This document shows positions 53,786 to 61,428 of a stretch of 64,000 nt of DNA, in pieces; the first letter of the stretch is position 1, and every line of letters begins with the position of its first letter. Made by a program: the position numbers and the translations under genes. The stretch is from assembly GCF_947496875.1 (NCBI RefSeq), contig NZ_CANMEH010000003.1, positions 357,902 to 421,901 of the forward strand, written 5' to 3'. The notes under the pieces were generated by a model. That model worked only from the letters and a program-made list of their open reading frames with translations. It was not told the origin of the DNA and made no database searches. This stretch comes from an uncultured Paracoccus sp. (GTDB lineage: Bacteria > Pseudomonadota > Alphaproteobacteria > Rhodobacterales > Rhodobacteraceae).

Positions 53786-54937
53786 CTATGCAGTTGTCCG
53801 TTCGATGGCCTGCGCATCGGCTTGACGTAGATCCTGCGCATTTCGGTCCAGCCACAGCGCCAGGATCAGCAACGGCCCGCTGACGATTTCGCCCGACAGA
53901 CAGCGTCGGACCAGATCGGCCCGCTCCATCAACACTCCGCGGATATCCTCGCCTTCCTCGGGCAGACCGCCGATCCCGGTACATCCGTCCGGCAGATCGG
54001 CGATGCCGACGAACGAATAGATGAACTCGGCCGCGATCCCCGGGGTCGGATAGTAGTGCGGCGTGGGAACCAGTCGGTCGAGCGTGATCCCCGCCTCCTC
54101 GACCGCCTCGCGCAGCATCGTCGCCTCGGGCGTCTCACCCGCGTCGATGCGCCCGGCCACGGGCTCCAGGATGAACGGGTCCGGATCGTGGCGGGCGGCG
54201 GGGCCGGAGCGGAACTGTTCCACGACCAACACACGATCGCGGACCGGATCCCACGGCAACACCACGGCCGCGTCGCTGGACACGAACACCCCACGGTCGA
54301 CCGGATCGGCCCAGCCGCCACGATGCAGGCGGTGCTGGAACCGATGTTCCTCGACGGCGAAATGGCCGGCATAGGGCTCCCGCACGGCCAGATGTCGGAC
54401 GTTCTGACGATTGTCCGATCGAACCTGGCGCGCCTGCCCGCGCAGGCGCGAGGCACACCACCCCGCGATCATCGGCAGCCGCGCGGCAATTTGCCCGGAA
54501 CTCCGGTCGGCCGGCTGGGCCACGACATGGGCGGCAATGGTAGCGGCCAGATCAGCGTCCCAACCGGCGGGCCAGTCCGTGTCCGAGGAGCCCTTATCGT
54601 CCGACGTGCGGGTGTCCTGCCTCACGGCTGCGCTCTGCCCTTCGGACGTCCCGCATGTGACAGGATCCACAACCCCGAACACCCGTTCACCGTCAACGGT
54701 GACAGGCTCCAGCTCGAAGATCGCAGCGTAGCGGATCAGCTCGGCCGCTGCGGTGACCCGGCATGCGTGGAGGCGCTGCCCTCCTGTCTCCAGCAGGGGC
54801 CAGGCGCCGCGCTGGATCCCGGCACCCTGCCCGCCCGCCAGCCGACCGCGCAGGGTCAGAGGCTCGGCGGCAGAGAGATTGAGGACTGCGCGCATGGCGG
54901 GATGCGCCAGCGGTCCGGCAACGATGATGCGATCCAT
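53786..54937 (-). CDS. trgB: TrgB-like protein: GGCT-like domain fused to Nudix hydrolase
   Basis: 383 residues. The N-terminal 110 residues look like a gamma-glutamylcyclotransferase/AIG2-type domain (AGPLAHPAMRAVL, RYAAIFELEPVTVDGERV with Glu75). The C-terminal half is a Nudix hydrolase with a perfect box from Gly262 to Ile284 (Gly, Glu268, Arg276-Glu277, Glu280-Glu281, Gly283). The Nudix part resembles ADP-ribose pyrophosphatases. TrgB was named from tellurite resistance in Rhodobacter sphaeroides. trgA, its partner there, is not seen beside it. It lies 92 bases upstream of cysK, same strand. Confidence 0.85.
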   Translation of the reverse strand: MDRIIVAGPLAHPAMRAVLNLSAAEPLTLRGRLAGGQGAGIQRGAWPLLETGGQRLHACRVTAAAELIRYAAIFELEPVTVDGERVFGVVDPVTCGTSEGQSAAVRQDTRTSDDKGSSDTDWPAGWDADLAATIAAHVVAQPADRSSGQIAARLPMIAGWCASRLRGQARQVRSDNRQNVRHLAVREPYAGHFAVEEHRFQHRLHRGGWADPVDRGVFVSSDAAVVLPWDPVRDRVLVVEQFRSGPAARHDPDPFILEPVAGRIDAGETPEATMLREAVEEAGITLDRLVPTPHYYPTPGIAAEFIYSFVGIADLPDGCTGIGGLPEEGEDIRGVLMERADLVRRCLSGEIVSGPLLILALWLDRNAQDLRQADAQAIERTTA

Positions 54938-54946
54938 GCTCGCCGC

Positions 54947-55801
54947 TTAAAGGGACTGCAGACGCGACACCACCCCGACGGCCCGTCCGGTATCACGCAT
55001 GATCTGCGTCATCGCGGCGTCAAAAGCGGTCTGCACAAGCGCATCCAGGCGTCGCGATGCCGGGGTTTGCGCCTCGCGGATCAGCCGCTCCACCTCTGCA
55101 TCCGACAGCGGTCCCAGCGCCAGGAACAGGAGCGCCTTGATCCAGCCCTGATTTTCGGCCTGCAACGCCGGCGCCTCGGCCCAGACCAGCGCCAGCACCT
55201 CCTTTTCGGACAGGGTTGCGGCGCCGGACTCCACGAGCCCGCGCATGAAGGCCAGCGACGCCCCCATCGACGACGCGACGGTCGGCTCCACCATGTCACC
55301 GGCGGCGATCAGACGCCTGATCTGGCCGATGCGCGCATCGCCGCCCGCCGCCGCGGCCTCGAAGCCCGCAAGGGCCGCAGCCCTCCCGGACGCGTCGACC
55401 ATCGCCCGCCGCGCGGAAAGCTGCAGTGTCACGTAGCGCTGGCCAAGCGGTGTCTCGAGGAACCGGATCGCCGGCGCGATCGCCGGGGATTGGGACGTCG
55501 CCAGCGCCCTGTCCAGTGCTGCACGGGTCAGCGCCTCGATGCGGCCGGGCGTCACCTCGGTCCTCACCGCCTGCAGCAGGTTGCGGTCGGGCGGCACCCC
55601 TTCGGCGGCCTGCGCCGCAGCCTCGGCCGCGATCACTTCCGCGATGCGATCCAGTCGCAGCGCTGGATGCAGGCGCTCGGTCGTGACGGGTTCCAGGGTC
55701 GGGGCCGGCGCGGTCTCGGGCACGGGTTGCGACACTGTCGGTCCAGCGACCCCGAGGGCGAGCCACCCCGCGATGACAACGACTGCAACTCGCTTCAGCA
55801 T
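54947..55801 (-). CDS. DUF2059 domain secreted protein
   Basis: 284 residues from ATG 55801. A hydrophobic signal (LKRVAVVVIAGWLALGVAG) is followed by a Pro/Thr-rich stretch, then a helical domain with the DUF2059-type pattern (FLETPLGQRYVTLQLSARRAMV near 130). Probably periplasmic or lipid-independent secreted. Family function is unknown. It ends 9 bases before the trgB-like start on the same strand, so it is likely the first gene of a DUF2059-trgB-cysK-mscS transcription unit. Sequence is rich in Ala and Arg, as in its neighbours. Confidence 0.7.
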   Translation of the reverse strand: MLKRVAVVVIAGWLALGVAGPTVSQPVPETAPAPTLEPVTTERLHPALRLDRIAEVIAAEAAAQAAEGVPPDRNLLQAVRTEVTPGRIEALTRAALDRALATSQSPAIAPAIRFLETPLGQRYVTLQLSARRAMVDASGRAAALAGFEAAAAGGDARIGQIRRLIAAGDMVEPTVASSMGASLAFMRGLVESGAATLSEKEVLALVWAEAPALQAENQGWIKALLFLALGPLSDAEVERLIREAQTPASRRLDALVQTAFDAAMTQIMRDTGRAVGVVSRLQSL

Positions 55802-55946
55802 GCGCGCGACCGTCACCTTTCCGCGGCTCCATGATCCGGACCAACTCGATGTGTGCGACTGCATCGGGTCGGACCGCAAGTCTGGACGATGACCCCTTGC
55901 CCTTCAATCCCCATGGCACTAAACGCCAGCCTCACCACCCAAGCGC

Positions 55947-56036
55947 GGAGAGGTGCCGGAGTGGTCGAACGGGGCGGTCTCGAAAACCGTTGAGCCTGCA
56001 AGGGTTCCGTGGGTTCGAATCCCACCCTCTCCGCCA
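55947..56036 (+). tRNA. tRNA-Ser (anticodon CGA)
   Basis: A 90-base class II tRNA. The acceptor GGAGAGG pairs with CCTCTCC; the anticodon loop CTCGAAA in CGGT/ACCG gives CGA (reads TCG). A long variable arm and T arm GTGGG/CCCAC with TTCGAAT follow. Discriminator G and encoded CCA complete it. The DNA after it changes character (richer in A/T). Confidence 0.95.
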
Positions 56037-56412
56037 CATCAATTGAGTTTACGCTCAGGCCATTATCCCGAAAATATGCAATACACCTCAAGCCTTTGCA
56101 GGCTCTTGTCCTTAGAGATAGCGAAACATGTTGTTGAAAGAAGATAGAGCTCGTCTCGTTTCCCGCGGCCGCCCGAATCGGAGGCCCATCGTTTGGGAGG
56201 TTGAATTCGCCGCTGCGCCGGTGACAACGGCCGGAGGTGGTTAAGGCAAGCGGAACCACAAATCTTATGGACATGACGCTCGCAACTCTGACCTGTGTCC
56301 GGCACAAACGCTGTCAGTTTGTATGCGCTCGTTGGCGCCTGGAGGATAATTCGCCTCCCAGCAGCCAAGGAAAGGGCGGAGCGCAGGTTAGCAAGAGTTG
56401 GAGCATGTATCG
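56037..56412. other. A/T-richer spacer after tRNA-Ser, no gene seen
   Basis: 376 bases between tRNA-Ser and the CAP-domain gene with no supportable frame. It is visibly richer in A and T than the core chromosome in this window. A short inverted repeat (GGAGG, 8 bases, CCTCC) lies near 56340-56358. It could hold the promoter of the CAP gene. No copy of the tRNA 3' end was found by eye. Confidence 0.4.
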
Positions 56413-57315
56413 ATGACTATAACGATCGCCGATCCGTTAGAATTGCGTATCGTCGAGATGATTAATGCAGAGCGAGCGGAAGAAGGCCTTCGGCCGGTCC
56501 ATACAGCAGTTCATCTCAACACTTCTGCTCAGCGTCATTCGGACTGGATGGCAAACCAAGGGGCTTTCTCTCACACTGGCGAAAACGGCAGCTCGCCTAG
56601 CGAACGGGCAGAGGACGCAGGCTTTCCGATGCAGGACGCATCGTGGACGATAACAGAAAACGTTTCTTATACGGCCATCAGCGACTTCATAGGTGACGAT
56701 GAAATCGCACGCATGCACATCGCTTTGATGGACAGCCCTTGGCACATGGCCAACATCTTGGACGCTGACGTCAATTATATCGGCGTGGGCCTTTCCCGCG
56801 GGAAGATCGAAAGCGACGGCGGTGACTCTCGAGACGTGGTCTTTATGACCCAGAATTTCGGCAGTAGCTCTGAACCAGTCGTCGTACAGGAAGAGGTCGA
56901 CGGGGAAACTGTCTTGACAACTTTCGTTGATGGAGAGGCGGTTCTCGGGACGTCTCAGCCCGGTCCCGAGGCAGATCAGCATGATGATGATGACGATGCT
57001 GTATCAGCTCTGGATGACGAGGTGCCCACGGAGGATGACCCAGAAGATGCAGAGACCGCGTCCGGGGGCTCGTGCTTCGTTGCGACGGCTGCCTATGGCA
57101 GCAGGCTACATCCCGACGTCGTGACACTTCGCCAGTTTAGGGATAACGTGCTTGTTCAGTACCGTGTTGGGCGCGCCTTTGTTCGCTTCTATTGGGTATT
57201 TGGACCCATACTGGCAAAAGTCGTCCGCCCCGATCATCTAACGGGTCGCTTAGTTCGAGGAGTCTTGCGTCCGTGCGTGATTACCGCCCGCAACCTTCTC
57301 TGCCGCCGCGATTAG
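56413..57315 (+). CDS. CAP-domain protein with C-terminal CFI-type box
   Basis: 300 residues; ATG 56413 has GGAG 9 bases upstream. Residues 5-160 are a CAP (SCP/PR1-like) domain: LELRIVEMINAERAEEGL, SAQRHSDWMANQGAFSHTGE, TITENVSYT and SPWHMANILDADVNYIGVGL. An acidic Asp-rich linker (DDDDDAVS) comes next. The end carries CFVATAAYGS and then FRDNVLVQYRVGRAFVRFYW, which matches the CFI-box-type C-terminal region (usually CFIATAAYGS) thought to mark a sorting or attachment segment. No N-terminal signal peptide. Codon use and base content are less GC-rich than neighbours, suggesting transfer. Confidence 0.8.
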   Translation: MTITIADPLELRIVEMINAERAEEGLRPVHTAVHLNTSAQRHSDWMANQGAFSHTGENGSSPSERAEDAGFPMQDASWTITENVSYTAISDFIGDDEIARMHIALMDSPWHMANILDADVNYIGVGLSRGKIESDGGDSRDVVFMTQNFGSSSEPVVVQEEVDGETVLTTFVDGEAVLGTSQPGPEADQHDDDDDAVSALDDEVPTEDDPEDAETASGGSCFVATAAYGSRLHPDVVTLRQFRDNVLVQYRVGRAFVRFYWVFGPILAKVVRPDHLTGRLVRGVLRPCVITARNLLCRRD

Positions 57316-57463
57316 GGTCCTCCCTTCTGCCGCAGTCGACTCTGCTGGCCTTGGCACGGGGCCAAAGAAGTGGTGCGTGCGGCCTTCGATAGCTTGGTCG
57401 GCCGGGAACCCTGACCTGCCGCTCTGGTTGTCGGATGTGGAACCTGGCGAACGGACGTGGCCG

Positions 57464-58966
57464 ATGCATCATCTGAATGAGATACTCGAACTGTCGCGGC
57501 AGAGCCGGCGTGGGCCCCTCTCGCCGTGGTTCGAGGCACGGTTGCGCGACCAGGTGGCCGCGGGGCAGTTTCCGCAGCCCCGGGATCTTCAGGTCGTCGG
57601 GGACCGGCTGATCGATCAGCTTGTCCAGTACCGCGAGCAGACGGGTGTCTCGACTGCCGTGCTAGGGATGTCCGGCGGAGTGGACAGCGCCGTCACTGCA
57701 GCGCTGCTGAAGCATGCGGGCTGGCGCGTCTTGGGCTATACGCTTCCGATCGAGCAGGATCCTGTCGAGACCGACCGTGGAGTGGAGGCCTGCGAGGCCC
57801 TCGGTCTCGAGCACCGGCATCTGGATCTCACCCCGCAGTACCGGAATATGGTAGCGGGACTGGGATCCCTGGACGAGCAGTTGAGTACGTCCGACGCCGA
57901 GCCGCTGCGGACTCGGCGCGGGAATATCCGCGCCCGCCTTCGGATGGTCACACTCTATGATCAGGCGCATCGCTGGGGTGGGCTGGTGGCCAGCACCGAC
58001 AACTTCTCGGAACTGGGAGCCGGCTTCTGGACGCTGCACGGCGATGTTGGCGACCTTGCGCCGGTTCAGTCGCTGTTGAAGTCTTGGGAGATCCCCTGGA
58101 TGGCGCGCGCCTATGGTGTGCCGGAACGGACCTGGCGCGCGAAGCCGACCGACGGGCTCGGCATCGGCGAAGGGGACGAGGCGCAGATAGGCGCAAGTTA
58201 TCTTGAATGGGACATCACGGTCTTCGCGGTGGCAGAGGCGCTGAGCCGACATCCCTCGCTGACACCGGAGGAGTTGCCCGAGATCCTCGGCGCGACAGAC
58301 GATCCGGTGCTGCGCCGCACCACCGGGGCGGTTCTGCGCCGACTGCGGACGACATGGTTCAAGAGGATGAATCCCATCGTCCTCGACCATCCGCAGACGG
58401 ACCGGATCGGTCTTTTGGAACTGATCGACAGCCGGCTGTTCCGACCTGCGGTGCTGCGCCAGGATCATGCGCTGACCTCGTTCTCGGGAGAGATCGCGAC
58501 ATTGGCGCAGCAACTCGCCAATACCCTGGCGGAACGGAATCTCAGGGTCGTGACCGCGGAATCCTGCACCGGCGGGCTGATCGGGGCCAGCATTGCCGCA
58601 GCCCGAGGCAGCTCCTCCGTCCTCGAGGGCAGCATCATCGCCTATCGCCCCGAAATGAAAACCGATGCGCTGGGTGTGTCCGAGGCGCTGATCAGGGACC
58701 GGACAGTGTATGACCCCGAGGTCGCCCGGGCCATGGCCGAGGGAGCGCTGCAGCTGGCAACAGGGGCGGACTTGGCGATATCGATCACCGGGGTTGCGGG
58801 CCCGAAACCGGACCAGGGCAAGCCGGTCGGACTGGTCTACATCGCGACACTCCGCCGCGGCGGAACCGCGCAAGCGACCGAGTTCCACTTCGACGGCCGC
58901 CCCGAGGACGTCGTGGCGGCCTCGATCAGACATGCACTACAGTTGGGGTTGGTGGCGCTTGGATAG
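57464..58966 (+). CDS. NAD+ synthetase fused to nicotinamide-nucleotide amidohydrolase (NadE-PncC/CinA C-terminal)
   Basis: About 500 residues from ATG 57464; a GTG at 57377 would add 29 residues. The N-terminal two thirds are NadE-like: P-loop MSGGVDSAV (70-75), RRGNIRARLRMVTLYDQA, STDNFSELGAGFWTLHGD. The last 160 residues are a complete CinA C-terminal/PncC domain: TAESCTGGLIG (365-371), SVLEGSIIAYRPE, SITGVAGP, GKPVGLVYIA. PncC deamidates NMN to NaMN and NadE amidates NaAD to NAD, so the fusion would carry two steps of one salvage route. Gene lies in the atypical segment after tRNA-Ser. Confidence 0.82.
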   Translation: MHHLNEILELSRQSRRGPLSPWFEARLRDQVAAGQFPQPRDLQVVGDRLIDQLVQYREQTGVSTAVLGMSGGVDSAVTAALLKHAGWRVLGYTLPIEQDPVETDRGVEACEALGLEHRHLDLTPQYRNMVAGLGSLDEQLSTSDAEPLRTRRGNIRARLRMVTLYDQAHRWGGLVASTDNFSELGAGFWTLHGDVGDLAPVQSLLKSWEIPWMARAYGVPERTWRAKPTDGLGIGEGDEAQIGASYLEWDITVFAVAEALSRHPSLTPEELPEILGATDDPVLRRTTGAVLRRLRTTWFKRMNPIVLDHPQTDRIGLLELIDSRLFRPAVLRQDHALTSFSGEIATLAQQLANTLAERNLRVVTAESCTGGLIGASIAAARGSSSVLEGSIIAYRPEMKTDALGVSEALIRDRTVYDPEVARAMAEGALQLATGADLAISITGVAGPKPDQGKPVGLVYIATLRRGGTAQATEFHFDGRPEDVVAASIRHALQLGLVALG

Positions 58967-59455
58967 CGCCGTTTGATCACCGCGTCGCTTTCCCCAGCTA
59001 GGTTGCAGTCATATCTCCTCCCGAGTCTACTCTGCATTCGAGTCGTGCAGACTCACACATCTACCCGCGGGGCCAGCTATCGAGAGTCACGGGACCATCA
59101 GCCTACCGTACGCCTCCTCACCGCTGCGTGTGCGGGTTCCAGCGCGTAGGGGTCCTTCAGCCGTGACCGCGCCTCTGGGCAGGCAGTTGCCTGTCGCAAC
59201 ACCGGATCACACTCCCTTCGATGCCGGTTCTCCCGCGGTCCGCCGGCTGGCCCTGCCGATCTGCCGACGGGCAACGGGCATGCCAGAGGGGAACTTGGCC
59301 GGTCTTGAAGCTCTACATGACAATTACAGAGAACGTTCGGTTTCGTAGCACGCCCCCCTGACGGGTCCACCGCTGCGGAGGCGCCCGTTCACAGCGGCCA
59401 TCGCCTCGGTCGCTGCGCGTGGTGAGGTATCCGAGTCGCCCGTAGCCGGTCCGCC
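58967..59455. other. 489-base stretch without a supportable gene
   Basis: Between the NadE-PncC fusion and the convergent reductase gene. It contains only short frames with no family resemblance and no clear ribosome sites. It may hold remnants of a lost gene. Confidence 0.4.
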
Positions 59456-60430
59456 TCACCCTCGTCCGTGCGGCTCCTCGTAGTTCAGAACCGGATTGAT
59501 GGGGATGATGCGGTTCGGATTGATCGTGTCGTGGCTGTAATGATAGTGGCGCACGATATGGTCGAACCTGACGGTCTCTGCCACGCCGAGCCATTGATAG
59601 AGTTCGCGGGTGTAGGCCCAGAGGTTCGGATAATCGATCAGTCGGTCGCGGTTGCACTTGAAGTGCAGGTGATAGACCGGATCGAACCGGATCAGGCTCG
59701 TGAACAGGCGCCAGTCGGCCTCGGTCAGCCGGGCACCCAGCAGGTAACGGTGGGTGGCCAGATGATCTTCCAGCCAGTCGAGCCCGGCGAACACCTCGCG
59801 CACCGCCTCGTCGTAGGCCGCCTGCGTCGTAGCAAAGCCCGCGCGGTACACACCGTTGTTGATCGCCGGATAGATGCGGTCGTTCATCTCCTCGATCGGG
59901 CCGCGCAGATCGGAGGGCCAGTAATCGTCGCGGTTGCCCGTCAGATCGTCGAAGGCCGAATTGAACATTCGGATGATTTCCGAGGATTCGTTGCTGACAA
60001 TCGTGTGGCGCTGCTTGTCCCACAGGACCGGAACGGTGACCCGGCCGGACACGTCAGGCACCGCGCGGATATAGATCTCCCGCAGGTAGTCCAGCCCGTA
60101 GAGGCGATCCCCGGTCGCGCCGGGGAAGTCGGACGAGAACGTCCACCCGTCGGACAACATGTCCGGATGCACCACCGAGACATCGATATGCGGCTCCAGC
60201 CCCTTCAGCGTGCGGAAGATCAGCGTGCGGTGCGCCCAGGGGCAGGCATACGAGACATAGAGGTGATAGCGCCCGGTGGCGGCCGGGAACCCGCCCTCGC
60301 CCGAGGGTCCGGGACCTCCATCCGCGGTGATCCAGTTGCGAAACCGGGACGTGTCGCGCTGGAACTTGCCCCCCGTCGCGCCGGTATCGTACCATGCGCT
60401 GTCCCACTTTCCCGCAATCAGCTTGCCCAC
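59456..60430 (-). CDS. Glutathionyl-hydroquinone reductase (GST-like, YqjG type)
   Basis: 324 residues from GTG 60430, with a perfect AGGAGG six bases upstream. N-terminal thioredoxin fold with active Cys63 in YACPWAHRTLI; VSNESSEIIRMFN is the glutathione-contact helix. The C-terminal helical domain has GARLTEADWRLFTSLIRFDPVY and NLWAYTRELYQW, and ends with INPNRIIPINP. Such enzymes reduce glutathionyl-hydroquinones, releasing GSSG. The downstream side has no clear terminator. Confidence 0.93.
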   Translation of the reverse strand: MGKLIAGKWDSAWYDTGATGGKFQRDTSRFRNWITADGGPGPSGEGGFPAATGRYHLYVSYACPWAHRTLIFRTLKGLEPHIDVSVVHPDMLSDGWTFSSDFPGATGDRLYGLDYLREIYIRAVPDVSGRVTVPVLWDKQRHTIVSNESSEIIRMFNSAFDDLTGNRDDYWPSDLRGPIEEMNDRIYPAINNGVYRAGFATTQAAYDEAVREVFAGLDWLEDHLATHRYLLGARLTEADWRLFTSLIRFDPVYHLHFKCNRDRLIDYPNLWAYTRELYQWLGVAETVRFDHIVRHYHYSHDTINPNRIIPINPVLNYEEPHGRG

Positions 60431-60619
60431 CGCGTCCCTCCTGTCGTCGCCACCACCGGAGCATAGGAAGTCCCGGTCGCGGAGCAACGCCGATCAGCGC
60501 ACGGGCCGACAAAAGACGACAGGGCAGTGCATGAGCGGTCTCGGCCTGCGCGCAGCGTTGGCCGCTCAGTGGCCGGGTCTCAATGAAAAATTCACGGCTC
60601 TGGTGGACTGTGCGAACCC

Positions 60620-61069
60620 ATGATGGACGCGCTTCCCAGACCCTACCCCGGCACGAATGCAGCGCCAGCCGAGATCTTCGCGCTTGCGACCGAATACCAT
60701 ACCGCTGCCGAGGCCCTGCTCGGAAAGGCGCGAGCACAGCAGCGCATTTCTCATGCCCCGGCGAGGCTCTGTGCAGTTCACGCCATCGAGCTGTATCTGA
60801 ACGCCTTCCTTCTTGCGACGGGCGATCCGCCCGAGAGAGTGCGGGCGCGCTTCCACGACCTTGCTGAGCGGGCCGAAGCCGTCACCGGTCGGGGCCTGAT
60901 CCTGCGCAAGCTGACCATCCGGCACCTCGTCCGGATGACGGAGGACCGTGAATATCTCATCTCCCGCTACGGGCCCGAGATGTCCGGGACCCTGTCGCAG
61001 AGCAACAGACTGATGGCCACGCTGAACGAGATTGCCACGAAGGTGCGGGCAAGGATCAGCCCCGTCTAA
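60620..61069 (+). CDS. HEPN-like protein
   Basis: 149 residues, all-helical. The pattern RLCAVHAIELYLNAFLLATG followed by RVRARFHDLAERAE fits HEPN domains (RX4-6H motif, here Arg with five residues before His). No nucleotidyltransferase (MNT) partner is next to it, unlike classic HEPN-MNT toxin-antitoxin pairs. Start ATG 60620. Function is unknown; could be an orphan or a HEPN used for RNA binding. It lies in the accessory segment, divergent from the reductase. Confidence 0.55.
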   Translation: MMDALPRPYPGTNAAPAEIFALATEYHTAAEALLGKARAQQRISHAPARLCAVHAIELYLNAFLLATGDPPERVRARFHDLAERAEAVTGRGLILRKLTIRHLVRMTEDREYLISRYGPEMSGTLSQSNRLMATLNEIATKVRARISPV

Positions 61070-61428
61070 GCGTCGGGCCTCCAGCACGCGGTCATCCAGC
61101 GTTGAGGTGATGGAACCTCCCGGTGTGTCAGTACATGGGAGCCATCGCAGAATGCCCTCGACCTGCTTCAGGATCCCCTCCGACGCCGGCGGATTTGGCC
61201 CGACGGAGGTCGGCGCACTGGAGGCGCATTGAGCATCACTTCTCGAATCCTCCGATACGAGCCCGCCCGACAGTGGGGTGCCACAGCGAACCCGTCGGCC
61301 AAGCGCCAGACCGTCAGAGACCCGAGACAATGAACTGAGGCGCAACGTCACAACTCCCGCGCCGTGGCAACCATCCCCGAGCCGCCGGTGTTCGTCCCGC
61401 AGGCGCACAGGACACGCGGGAGACCCAC
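61070..61428. other. 359-base stretch without a supportable gene
   Basis: Between the HEPN-like gene and the metallophosphoesterase. Short frames exist on both strands but none has a convincing start, ribosome site and family match. It must contain the promoter of the following gene. Confidence 0.4.

Noticed and set aside
56037..56412. tRNA-Ser 3' end repeat as attachment site
   Set aside because: No second copy of the tRNA 3' end was found by eye in the window and no integrase is present, so an att site cannot be claimed.
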